A stretch of 64,000 nucleotides of DNA from an uncultured Clostridia bacterium. GTDB lineage: Bacteria; Bacillota; Clostridia; Oscillospirales; Acutalibacteraceae. Position numbers and translations under genes: made by a program. Below, piece after piece: positions 57,000 to 64,000 of the stretch (positions are counted from its first letter, which is position 1; every line of letters starts with the position of its first letter). Under the pieces are notes generated by a model. The model saw nothing but the letters and a program-made list of their open reading frames with translations. It had not been told where the DNA came from and did not search any database. The DNA is taken from NCBI GenBank assembly GCA_944384705.1, contig CALWUI010000027.1:62001-126000 (forward strand), in the 5' to 3' direction.

Positions 57000-58280
57000 T
57001 CAAGATTTAAATATAATTTTTTGGCTTTCGTACCACTCACAATTTTCTAAAAGTTTTTTATGTTTGCTTAAAGCTTGTGCTATGCATCCACTGCATTCGT
57101 TTTCAAATTTACACCCAGAGCATGTTGAATGATCAGGAATTTTAATTTTGCTCAGTAATTCGTTACTTTTTTTCATAATGTCCTCAAAAGAATTTACATT
57201 AATGTTGCCCAATTTTAAACCCATAACAGGACAGGGCTTGACATCCAAGCCAGAGGTTATATGGATTATTTGACGTCCTGCCCCACAATTATAATTTTTA
57301 TCTTTGACTGCATTTTTAATTTTAAAGCCATCATCAGAATATTTTTTATCCAAGTAAAATAAAAATTCAGATATTTTTTTATTATCATACTGAGATTTTA
57401 ATTTATTTTTATTTGCATTTCCTTTATTTATCAACAAGCCTATTTCCACATAATAAACTCCCAAAGATTTTACTAACTCAACCAAATTTTCAAAATCATT
57501 GAGGTTTTGGTCAATTGCAGTAACTGCTACCTGGCAAGGAATATTATACTTCTTTAAATTTTTAATAAAATTTATTGTATTTTCGAAAGCCTTAGAATTT
57601 TTTCGTATATCGTTATGTATTTTTTTGTTGCCATCTAAACTAACTCTTACTGCGCTACTTTTTACTTCTTTCAAAACTTTTAAAATTTTAAAAGTTCTAA
57701 AGTCATATTTAAATCCACTCGTAAGTAAGATAATGGGGATTTTAAAATTTAATATTTTGTTTAAAATATATTCTAAGTTAGGATGTAAAAGAGGGTCTCC
57801 TCCAGTTATTTGTATAGAGCGAAGGCCGCATTCAGATATTATTGATAAAATTTTATCTATTTGATTCAGAGAAATGAATTTGCTGTTTTTTTTATCTAAA
57901 TAGCAATGTTTACAGTCCAAAGGGCAATAATCTGTTATCTCCCAAGATATAATATCTGGATAGTAAACTTTATTACTTCCTTTAATAAAATTGTAAGTTT
58001 TTATCGAAGGATTATCTCTAAATACAATTATGTTTTTTTGTAAAGCATCATACAAAAAATTATAGACCTTACCTTTTAATTCTTTATAAGAAATTTCATA
58101 TTTTGTTAATAGTTTTTTTATTATATCGTCTACATCCATACTTCCATTACATAAAGAAAAAATATCTAAAGCAGTTTGATTTATAATCAAATTAGCAGAA
58201 GGCAAAATATCAGGATTACACAGTTCAAATTTGTCTAATTTTATTTTTAAAAAGAAATTTTCTTTAAACTGAGGATACAT
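57000..58280 (-). CDS. PqqD-fused radical SAM/SPASM peptide-modifying enzyme
   Basis: A 426-residue enzyme. Residues about 30-90 resemble a PqqD-like peptide-binding domain (TALDIFSLCNGSMDVDDIIK). The radical SAM core has the CX3CX2C cluster motif (Cys119, Cys123, Cys126 in CPLDCKHCYL) and QITGGDPLLHP. The C-terminal SPASM region has Cys residues for auxiliary Fe-S clusters (NCGAG, KPCPVMG, CSGCKFENECSGC). Such enzymes make crosslinks (for example Cys to alpha-carbon) on ribosomal peptides. It lies 135 bases after the precursor gene and 7 bases before the TldD-like gene. Confidence 0.9.
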   Translation of the reverse strand: MYPQFKENFFLKIKLDKFELCNPDILPSANLIINQTALDIFSLCNGSMDVDDIIKKLLTKYEISYKELKGKVYNFLYDALQKNIIVFRDNPSIKTYNFIKGSNKVYYPDIISWEITDYCPLDCKHCYLDKKNSKFISLNQIDKILSIISECGLRSIQITGGDPLLHPNLEYILNKILNFKIPIILLTSGFKYDFRTFKILKVLKEVKSSAVRVSLDGNKKIHNDIRKNSKAFENTINFIKNLKKYNIPCQVAVTAIDQNLNDFENLVELVKSLGVYYVEIGLLINKGNANKNKLKSQYDNKKISEFLFYLDKKYSDDGFKIKNAVKDKNYNCGAGRQIIHITSGLDVKPCPVMGLKLGNINVNSFEDIMKKSNELLSKIKIPDHSTCSGCKFENECSGCIAQALSKHKKLLENCEWYESQKIIFKS

Positions 58281-58415
58281 TATTCAGCTCCAAATCCAAA
58301 TATGTAGGAATTAAGAAATAATTAATTTTAGTACATTTAAGAGTCAACCAATTACAAAAAAGCAAAGTCAAGGATTATGTTATTCATAGCAAAGCAGCGC
58401 AGCTATAAACAAAAA

Positions 58416-58613
58416 TCAAGCGCCCACCGCGGCCGGAGCAACGACAGCAACTGCCGGAGCTAAACAAGATGCAATAAGAGGAGCCGCCATTGGCGCAGCA
58501 GAAGATGCAACAGGCACAGAACAGACAAAAAATTCTGCACCAGATATTTTTGGCTCTTCGAAAACTTTTTTAGAGGTTTTAACTTTTTTTTCTTTAAAAG
58601 CATTCTTTTTCAT
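58416..58613 (-). CDS. candidate RiPP precursor peptide
   Basis: A 65-residue peptide behind a strong GGAGG site. The first 24 residues are Lys/Glu-rich and leader-like. A Ser-Gly-Ala at 24-26 resembles a double-glycine-type cut site. Residues 27-65 form a hydrophobic core with 13 Ala, 7 Val, 5 Pro and just two Cys (31 and 50). The core is more GC-rich than its surroundings because of Ala and Pro codons. The radical SAM and TldD/E genes follow on the same strand. The two Cys are candidate crosslink donors. I do not recognise the family. Confidence 0.75.
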   Translation of the reverse strand: MKKNAFKEKKVKTSKKVFEEPKISGAEFFVCSVPVASSAAPMAAPLIASCLAPAVAVVAPAAVGA

Positions 58614-58813
58614 AATTATTTCCTCCGAATCTTTTGCAAAGTTTAATAACTTCAGTTTTTTCTTTAAGTATAAGAATTTTTATTGTTATTTTTTGTCAAA
58701 TTTTGTTGAAAAACAATTTTAAAATAAAAAATGTACGATAGTATCTATATTGTTGTATTATTATATGAAAAATAATAGCTTTTAAATATTAATCTATATT
58801 ATTTTTTATTTTA

Positions 58814-58889
58814 TGGTGGACGTTAACGGACTCGAACCGCTGACCCTTCGCACGTCAAGCGAATGCTCTACCAGCTGAGCTAAACGTCC
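58814..58889 (-). tRNA. tRNA-Val (anticodon GAC)
   Basis: A minus-strand cloverleaf with acceptor GGACGTT/AACGTCC, anticodon stem TTCGC/GCGAA around loop TTGACGT (anticodon GAC) and T-loop TTCGAGT. The 3' CCA is encoded. The 200 bases between it and the precursor gene hold only AT-rich DNA. A TTGACA and a TATACT occur there on the minus strand but 21 bases apart. Confidence 0.95.
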
Positions 58890-59022
58890 AGAATAAATAG
58901 CCTTTGAATATTATATTATGGAAAAGGATAAAATTCAATGATAAAGTTTTAAAATAATGATAAAAAATTTAACTTTTATGCTATAATTAATATGGTATAA
59001 CGGGGAGGAGAGATTTTAATTT

Positions 59023-59691
59023 ATGTCGATAAAAAATATAAACGAGATTTTAAGCTTAGAGCATACAATTGCAAAGGATTTATTTTTAAAAAAATTTTTT
59101 TGTTGGGAGGTCATCTCAGAGATATCGCAGTTTATAATTAATTTAGGAGAAACATTGTCGCGAGAAGAATTCGAAAAAATAGGTGAAAATATATGGGTTG
59201 CAAAGTCTGCGAAAATAAGTAAAACTTCCAGCTTAAATGGACCATTGATTATCGATGATAAAGCAGAAATTCGGCACTGCGCCTATATAAGAGGCAAAGT
59301 TATAATTGGCAAAAATGCTGTGGTAGGTAATTCTACTGAGATAAAGAACGCAATTTTGTTCGACGGAGCTCAAGTACCTCACTATAATTACGTTGGAGAT
59401 TCGGTTTTAGGATACAAAGCTCATATGGGAGCGGGAAGTATCACATCAAATGTAAAGTCAGATAGAGGAACTGTTAGTGTGATGTATAAAGGGGAAAAAA
59501 TTAATACTGGCCTAAAAAAGTTTGGAGCAATTGTTGGAGATTTTGCAGAGATTGGCTGTAATGCAGTTCTAAACCCGGGCACGATTATTGGAAAAAACAG
59601 CACTATTTATCCGTTAAATTCTGTTCGGGGAGTTATAAAATCAAATAGTATATACAAATCTAGCTCTATAATAATTGAAAAATCTTATTAG
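59023..59691 (+). CDS. left-handed beta-helix (hexapeptide) acyltransferase-like protein
   Basis: A 222-residue protein. A helical N-terminus of about 60 residues precedes hexapeptide repeats (IWVAKSAKISKTSSL, PLIIDDKAEIRHCAYIRGKVIIGKNAVVG) and a GlmU-like C-terminal helix end (GAIVGDFAEIGCNAVLNPGTIIG). It resembles the acetyltransferase half of GlmU without the uridyltransferase half. Its substrate is unknown. It has its own GGGGAGGAG site. Confidence 0.8.
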   Translation: MSIKNINEILSLEHTIAKDLFLKKFFCWEVISEISQFIINLGETLSREEFEKIGENIWVAKSAKISKTSSLNGPLIIDDKAEIRHCAYIRGKVIIGKNAVVGNSTEIKNAILFDGAQVPHYNYVGDSVLGYKAHMGAGSITSNVKSDRGTVSVMYKGEKINTGLKKFGAIVGDFAEIGCNAVLNPGTIIGKNSTIYPLNSVRGVIKSNSIYKSSSIIIEKSY

Positions 59692-59860
59692 TTTTATGAT
59701 TTTTTTGCTCGTTGAACTCCGGTTGACAATAATGCTGAAAAATTGGTAGAATAAAATTAAACAGAAAAAAGTCTCAAATGAAGTTGTTATGTTTAGGATA
59801 TATCTCAGAATGTAACTAAATTTACAAAACTTTTACTTGTGACTAAATTGAGGTTTGCAT

Positions 59861-60139
59861 ATGAAATTTATAAATATAGGTTTTGGAAATATGGTCTCAT
59901 CATTAAGGGTCGTTACCATTGTTAATCCAGACGCAGCACCAATAAAACGTGTGATATCTGATGCTCGTAGTAAAAATGAATTAATAGATGCAACTTGTGG
60001 AAGAAAAACAAGAGCTGTAATAGTCACCGATAGTGAGCTAATTATACTTTCGGCTTTGCAACCAGAAACACTTGTTAATAGATTAAAAAGTGATGATTTA
60101 AGTGATGACAATGAGGAGTCAAATCTATATGAGAAATAA
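59861..60139 (+). CDS. remA: RemA-type regulator (DUF370)
   Basis: A 92-residue protein matching RemA ([47 protein letters not shown]). In Bacillus RemA binds DNA as a ring and activates biofilm matrix and osmoprotection genes. In Clostridia it commonly precedes gmk, as here. The ATG at 59861 follows TTGAGG. The gmk start lies inside its last codons. Confidence 0.9.
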   Translation: MKFINIGFGNMVSSLRVVTIVNPDAAPIKRVISDARSKNELIDATCGRKTRAVIVTDSELIILSALQPETLVNRLKSDDLSDDNEESNLYEK

Positions 60140-60755
60140 AGGGTTGTTGATAGTTTTATCAGGCCCTTCTGGAGTGGGCAAAGACACAGTTATTGAACAG
60201 GTTATTAAGAACGATAGCAGTATTAAAAGGTCAATTTCTGCAACTACTAGACCAGCTCGGCCCGGAGAGCTTAATGGAAGAGATTATTTGTTTATTTCGG
60301 AAGATGAGTTTTGTAAAAATATAACAGAAGACAGGCTGCTTGAGTATACAAAATATTGTGAAAATTATTATGGAACATTAAAAAAATCTGTTGAAGAAAT
60401 TCTAGCTGATGGCCAGAATGTGATTTTAAAAATAGAGGTTGATGGAGCAAGACAAATAAAAGAAAAATGTCCGGACTCGCTAAGAATTTTTATTTTACCG
60501 CCTACAATGCAAGAATTAAAAAATAGATTATTAAATAGAGGTTCGGAACCTTATAAAAACCTAGAAATACGATTAAAAAGGGCGATTGAAGAAATAAAAT
60601 TTTCTCTGCAGTACGACTATATTGTTGTAAATGATAATGTTGATGAATGTGCTGCTGTGATAAACTCAATTGTAAATGCAGAAAAATTTAAACCTTTTAG
60701 GATGAAAAATATTGTTAATGAGGTGCTAAACGATGAAAAAAATACCTATAGATGA
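60129..60755 (+). CDS. gmk: guanylate kinase
   Basis: A 208-residue GMP kinase with P-loop [10 protein letters not shown], the GMP-binding region ([21 protein letters not shown]) and [12 protein letters not shown]. It starts at the ATG at 60129 with GAGGAG ten bases upstream, overlapping remA by 11 bases. It makes GDP from GMP for nucleotide pools and overlaps rpoZ at its end. Confidence 0.95.
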   Translation: MRNKGLLIVLSGPSGVGKDTVIEQVIKNDSSIKRSISATTRPARPGELNGRDYLFISEDEFCKNITEDRLLEYTKYCENYYGTLKKSVEEILADGQNVILKIEVDGARQIKEKCPDSLRIFILPPTMQELKNRLLNRGSEPYKNLEIRLKRAIEEIKFSLQYDYIVVNDNVDECAAVINSIVNAEKFKPFRMKNIVNEVLNDEKNTYR

Positions 60756-60936
60756 TATATTGGCAGGTAGAAAAAGTAGATATTCTCTTGTGATCGGCAT
60801 TGCAAAACGAGCAAGAGAAATTGCTAATGAAGCGGCCAAAAAAGGAGAAGTTTTAATTGAAACGCCTGTTAACCTTGCAATAAAAGACTTCAAAGCGCAT
60901 AAGTATGAATTATTTGAACCAGAAACAAATGTGTAA
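60733..60936 (+). CDS. rpoZ: RNA polymerase omega subunit
   Basis: A 67-residue omega. It has the conserved [30 protein letters not shown] and PVNLAIKDF. It overlaps gmk by 23 bases, as is typical of gmk-rpoZ pairs, and helps RpoC folding. Confidence 0.93.
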   Translation: MKKIPIDDILAGRKSRYSLVIGIAKRAREIANEAAKKGEVLIETPVNLAIKDFKAHKYELFEPETNV

Positions 60937-60976
60937 TTGGAATTTTGACTTTTAAATTTTTAAGGAACTAATTTGT

Positions 60977-63436
60977 ATGGCTAAAAAATTTATTGTAAAA
61001 ATAGCGGTTGAAAACATTGTCTATCAATTAGATAAATTATATAGTTATACTATTACGGAGGATCTTATTGATAACGTGCGCTTAGGCTGTAGAGTGTTAG
61101 TTCCTTTTGGAATGAGCAACAAGAAGCGTCAAGGAATTATTTTAGAAACAGGATATTCTTATGAATTTGAAAAGCTAAAACCTGTTTTTTCGTTGCTCGA
61201 TGATAAGCCAATTTTAAATGATGAAATGCTCAAACTTGCTGGATTTATAAAGGAAAAATATTTTTGTACTATTTTTGATGCGATTAGATTGATGATTCCT
61301 TCGGGAATGAATTTTAAATTATATGAGAAATTTAGGCTTTGTAAAAATTTTAGAGAAAAGTTAAATCTTGAATGTGATGATTTGTTAAAAAATTTAATTA
61401 TATATCTAGAAGACACTGATTCCTGGGTTAGTAAAGAAAAATTAATGGATGAATTTGGGGAAAAAGTTCTAGTCTGTTTGAAAATTTTAGAAAGCAATGG
61501 ATTAATTGAAAAAAAAGAACTAAAAAAAAGAAAAATCATTGATGCAAAAACTAAAATGGTAAGATTAAGAGAAAATTTTTATGATTGTGAGAGAGAATTA
61601 ACGTCAAAACAGAGAAAAGTTTTTGACATTTTATCGCATAATAAGAGTGGGATTTCTTTAAAAGAACTTTTATATTTAACTGGAGTTAGTCTATGCGTTA
61701 TAGAAAACCTAATAAAAAAAAATATCGCAGAGTATTTTGAATGTGATATTTATAGAGATCCATATAAGAATATAGATTTTGTTAAAGAAGTAAAAGATGT
61801 AAATTTAACGGAAGAACAAAGCGACGCTTATAATTCTATTTTAGAATTATATAATTCTAAAGAATATAAAGTTGCACTTCTTTATGGAGTTACAGGCAGC
61901 GGAAAGACATCTGTTTTTATGAAGCTTGTAGAAAGAGTTGTATCAGAGGGTAAAAATGTAATTGTAATGGTGCCAGAGATTGCTTTGACTCCGCAGATGG
62001 TAGCTATATTTAAGCAAAAGTTTTTAGATAGAGTTGCGGTTTTTCACAGTGGCTTGTCTGAATCTGAAAGGCTAGATGAATATAAACGCGTAAAAAAGGG
62101 TTTAGCAAACGTTGTTGTGGGAACTCGATCAGCTGTGTTTGCACCTTTTGAAAATATTGGACTTATTGTTATGGATGAAGAACAGGAACCAAGCTATAAA
62201 TCTGAAGCTACCCCACGGTTTCATGCAAGAGAAATTGCTAAGTTCAGGTGTGCTTATCATAAAAGTTTATTGCTACTATCTTCGGCTACCCCTTCGGTAG
62301 AAAGTTATTTTTGGGCAAAAAACAAGAAATACTGCATAAGTGTTTTAAAACATAGACATTCTGGAATAAAATTACCCGAAGTTTCGATTGTAGATATGAA
62401 CAAAGAGGTAGAAAGAGGAAACTTTAGTGCATTTAGCAAAGCCCTTGAAGAAAAATTATTGAAAAATTTGAATGTTGGTAAACAATCTATTTTGCTGCTT
62501 AATAGAAGAGGATATAATACTTTGATTTCTTGTAGAGATTGCAGTAGCGTTATGATGTGTCCTAATTGCAGTGTGGCGCTGATATATCATGCGGTCAATA
62601 AAAAATTGATGTGCCATTATTGTGGCTTTTCTATGAGTGATACAAGTGAATGTCCGGCTTGTCATGGGCATAATTTAAAGTATATTGGTATGGGAACTCA
62701 GAAGATTGAAGAAGAACTAAAAGAAAAATTTTCGCAGGCAAGAGTTTTACGCATGGATTCGGACTCTATGGCACAAAAATTTTCTTATGAAAAAAAATTG
62801 AAAAGTTTTGAGAATAAAGAATATGATATTATGCTTGGAACACAGATGGTTGCCAAAGGCTTAAACTTTCCTAATGTTACCTTGGTGGGAGTATTATCGG
62901 CTGACCAATCTTTATATAATGGGGATTTTAGAAGCTACGAGCGAACTTTTTCACTAATTACCCAAGTCGTTGGTAGGTCCGGTAGATCTGGTGAAGAAGG
63001 ATATGCGCTTATTCAAACATTTACTCCAGAAAATACAATTATAAAATTAGCGTCGGAACAAGATTACGACTCTTTTTATAATGATGAAATAAATATAAGA
63101 AGAGCGTTACTGTATCCTCCTTTTACTAAACTTTGTGTTATAGGCTTTGTAGGAGAAAAAGAAACTAAAACTTTAAATGTGGCAGTTAGTTTCTTTAAAA
63201 TCTTGACTGATGTTATAAGAGACAAATATTTTGATTTTGCAGTAAGAATTTTGGGGCCAACTCCAGCACAGATTTTTAAAGTTAAAAATAAGTTTAGATA
63301 TAGAATGATTATAAAATTTAAAGATGAGAAAACCTTGAGAGAAATTGTTAAAGAGTCTTTTTTTAGGTTTAGTGAGAGTAAAAAGCTTTCTGGGATAAGC
63401 GTTTTTGTAGATGTGGACCCGGATACAATTTTGTGA
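60977..63436 (+). CDS. priA: primosomal replication-restart helicase PriA
   Basis: An 819-residue PriA that loads the replicative helicase at stalled forks. It has an N-terminal DNA-end-binding domain, helicase Walker [10 protein letters not shown], and motif II reading DEEQ where most PriA proteins have DEEH. It also has the zinc-binding cysteines between the helicase lobes ([25 protein letters not shown]), and [17 protein letters not shown] and [13 protein letters not shown] in the second lobe. Confidence 0.96.
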   Translation: MAKKFIVKIAVENIVYQLDKLYSYTITEDLIDNVRLGCRVLVPFGMSNKKRQGIILETGYSYEFEKLKPVFSLLDDKPILNDEMLKLAGFIKEKYFCTIFDAIRLMIPSGMNFKLYEKFRLCKNFREKLNLECDDLLKNLIIYLEDTDSWVSKEKLMDEFGEKVLVCLKILESNGLIEKKELKKRKIIDAKTKMVRLRENFYDCERELTSKQRKVFDILSHNKSGISLKELLYLTGVSLCVIENLIKKNIAEYFECDIYRDPYKNIDFVKEVKDVNLTEEQSDAYNSILELYNSKEYKVALLYGVTGSGKTSVFMKLVERVVSEGKNVIVMVPEIALTPQMVAIFKQKFLDRVAVFHSGLSESERLDEYKRVKKGLANVVVGTRSAVFAPFENIGLIVMDEEQEPSYKSEATPRFHAREIAKFRCAYHKSLLLLSSATPSVESYFWAKNKKYCISVLKHRHSGIKLPEVSIVDMNKEVERGNFSAFSKALEEKLLKNLNVGKQSILLLNRRGYNTLISCRDCSSVMMCPNCSVALIYHAVNKKLMCHYCGFSMSDTSECPACHGHNLKYIGMGTQKIEEELKEKFSQARVLRMDSDSMAQKFSYEKKLKSFENKEYDIMLGTQMVAKGLNFPNVTLVGVLSADQSLYNGDFRSYERTFSLITQVVGRSGRSGEEGYALIQTFTPENTIIKLASEQDYDSFYNDEINIRRALLYPPFTKLCVIGFVGEKETKTLNVAVSFFKILTDVIRDKYFDFAVRILGPTPAQIFKVKNKFRYRMIIKFKDEKTLREIVKESFFRFSESKKLSGISVFVDVDPDTIL

Positions 63437-63458
63437 AAAAATTGAAGGGATGATTATT

Positions 63459-63932
63459 ATGGCAATTAGAAATATAATTTTAGAAGGAGATCCGATATTA
63501 TCAAAAAAAAGCAGGAAAGTTGAAAAATTTGATGATAGACTAGCTCTTCTTATTGAAGATATGATTGAGACTATGCAATTAAATAATGGCGTGGGTTTAG
63601 CTGCTCCACAAGTTGGAGTCTTGAAGGACGTTGTTGTTATTCAGATCGATAAGGACAAAAATGTTTTGGAGTTAGTTAATCCTGAAATAATAGAGGCTTC
63701 TGGAGTGCAAGAAGAAGTTGAAGGGTGCTTGTCTTGCCCAGGAGAATATGGAATTACTAAAAGACCTATGCATGTTAAAATTAAGGCACTAGATAGATTA
63801 GGAAATGAATATTTTTATGAAGGTGACGGTCTACTTGCACGTGCTTTTTGTCACGAAATTGACCATTTGTCTGGAATTTTATTTAAAAGCCATGCTGTTC
63901 GTATGCTAGATAAGACAGAAATAGATAGATAG
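63459..63932 (+). CDS. def: peptide deformylase
   Basis: A 157-residue deformylase with its three motifs: [18 protein letters not shown] and HEIDHLSG (metal ligands Cys, His, His). I chose the ATG at 63459, after TTGAAGGGATGA. The priA-def order is common, and fmt probably follows beyond the window. It removes the formyl group from nascent proteins. Confidence 0.95.
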   Translation: MAIRNIILEGDPILSKKSRKVEKFDDRLALLIEDMIETMQLNNGVGLAAPQVGVLKDVVVIQIDKDKNVLELVNPEIIEASGVQEEVEGCLSCPGEYGITKRPMHVKIKALDRLGNEYFYEGDGLLARAFCHEIDHLSGILFKSHAVRMLDKTEIDR

Positions 63933-63944
63933 AATAAAAGCACC

Positions 63945-63977
63945 GCCCAGGCTGACACAATATGTGTCAGCCTGGGC
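63945..63977. repeat. perfect 15-bp inverted repeat
   Basis: GCCCAGGCTGACACA, a 3-base loop (ATA), and its exact complement. On the plus strand it is followed by A-rich DNA, not a T tract, so it is not a typical terminator for def. On the minus strand a short TTTT lies five bases after the stem. It may be a repeat element or a terminator of a gene beyond the window. Confidence 0.6.
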
Positions 63978-64000
63978 AAATCAAAAAATTAGCTTATCAA

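Noticed and set aside
58814-58889. tRNA-Val as an integration site for the particle operon or the peptide cluster
   Set aside because: I looked for copies of the tRNA 3' end near 41.1-41.7 kb and 54.5 kb and saw none, and there is no integrase gene in the window.
1-64000. CRISPR arrays, insertion sequences and rRNA genes
   Set aside because: No regularly spaced repeats, transposase genes with inverted ends, or rRNA-like sequence were seen.

Overview
The window is a stretch of chromosome from a low-G+C Gram-positive bacterium, most likely a member of the Clostridia. The reasons are AT-rich codon use (Lys, Asn and Ile are abundant), many TTG starts behind strong AGGAGG-type ribosome binding sites, consensus sigma-A promoters, a remA-gmk-rpoZ-priA-def block, and coexisting GluRS and GlnRS genes. 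I cannot name the genus from the sequence alone.

Layout. 1-1.6 kb (minus strand): an alpha/beta hydrolase cut by the window edge and a GT4 glycosyltransferase. 1.75-6.9 kb: a three-gene peptide exporter of the NHLM/NHLP type (HlyD-like adaptor, C39 peptidase-ABC transporter, second ABC transporter) behind a consensus promoter, with no substrate peptide gene beside it. 6.9-23.7 kb: tRNA-Arg and a core block: rpmE, yigZ-like, dnaG, sigA, rpoB, rpoC, rpsL, rpsG, fusA, tuf. rpoBC follows dnaG-sigA rather than the usual rplKAJL genes. 23.8-29.9 kb: an M23 hydrolase, a VanY-like carboxypeptidase, gltX, glnS and a small membrane protein. 29.9-31.5 kb: a phage-type control island. A sigma-70 region-4-like protein and a small protein diverge from an XRE repressor and an ImmA-like metalloprotease, with matching operator palindromes at both promoters. 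31.5-41.5 kb: small proteins, a heterodimeric ABC exporter, a secreted GLUG-like protein, a P2-type cation ATPase and a GlpT-like transporter.

41.7-54.6 kb is a compact, intact morphogenesis operon for a contractile-tailed, DNA-packaging particle: terminases, portal, protease with nested scaffold, capsid, connectors, sheath, tube, frameshifted tail chaperone, LysM protein, hub, spike, gp25, gpJ, gpI and a short fibre protein. It holds no integrase, replication, lysis or regulator gene. The slot where the tape-measure gene belongs holds only a 96-residue ORF. It looks like a domesticated, PBSX-like or gene-transfer-agent-like particle. The XRE/ImmA/sigma-like island 10 kb upstream may control it, by analogy with PBSX Xre/Xpf.

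54.6-58.6 kb (minus strand) is a candidate peptide-modification cluster: a 65-residue precursor with an Ala/Val/Pro-rich, two-Cys C-terminal half, then a PqqD-fused radical SAM/SPASM enzyme, then a TldD/TldE protease pair. It has no exporter of its own. The NHLM exporter at 2-7 kb has a C39 peptidase and could serve it, which is inference. 58.8-64 kb: tRNA-Val, a left-handed beta-helix protein, and remA, gmk, rpoZ, priA and def.

Most regions without a gene are short. The four of about 300 bases (1599-1895, 11125-11439, 23586-23891, 30413-30710) hold promoters, leaders, terminators or operators as listed.
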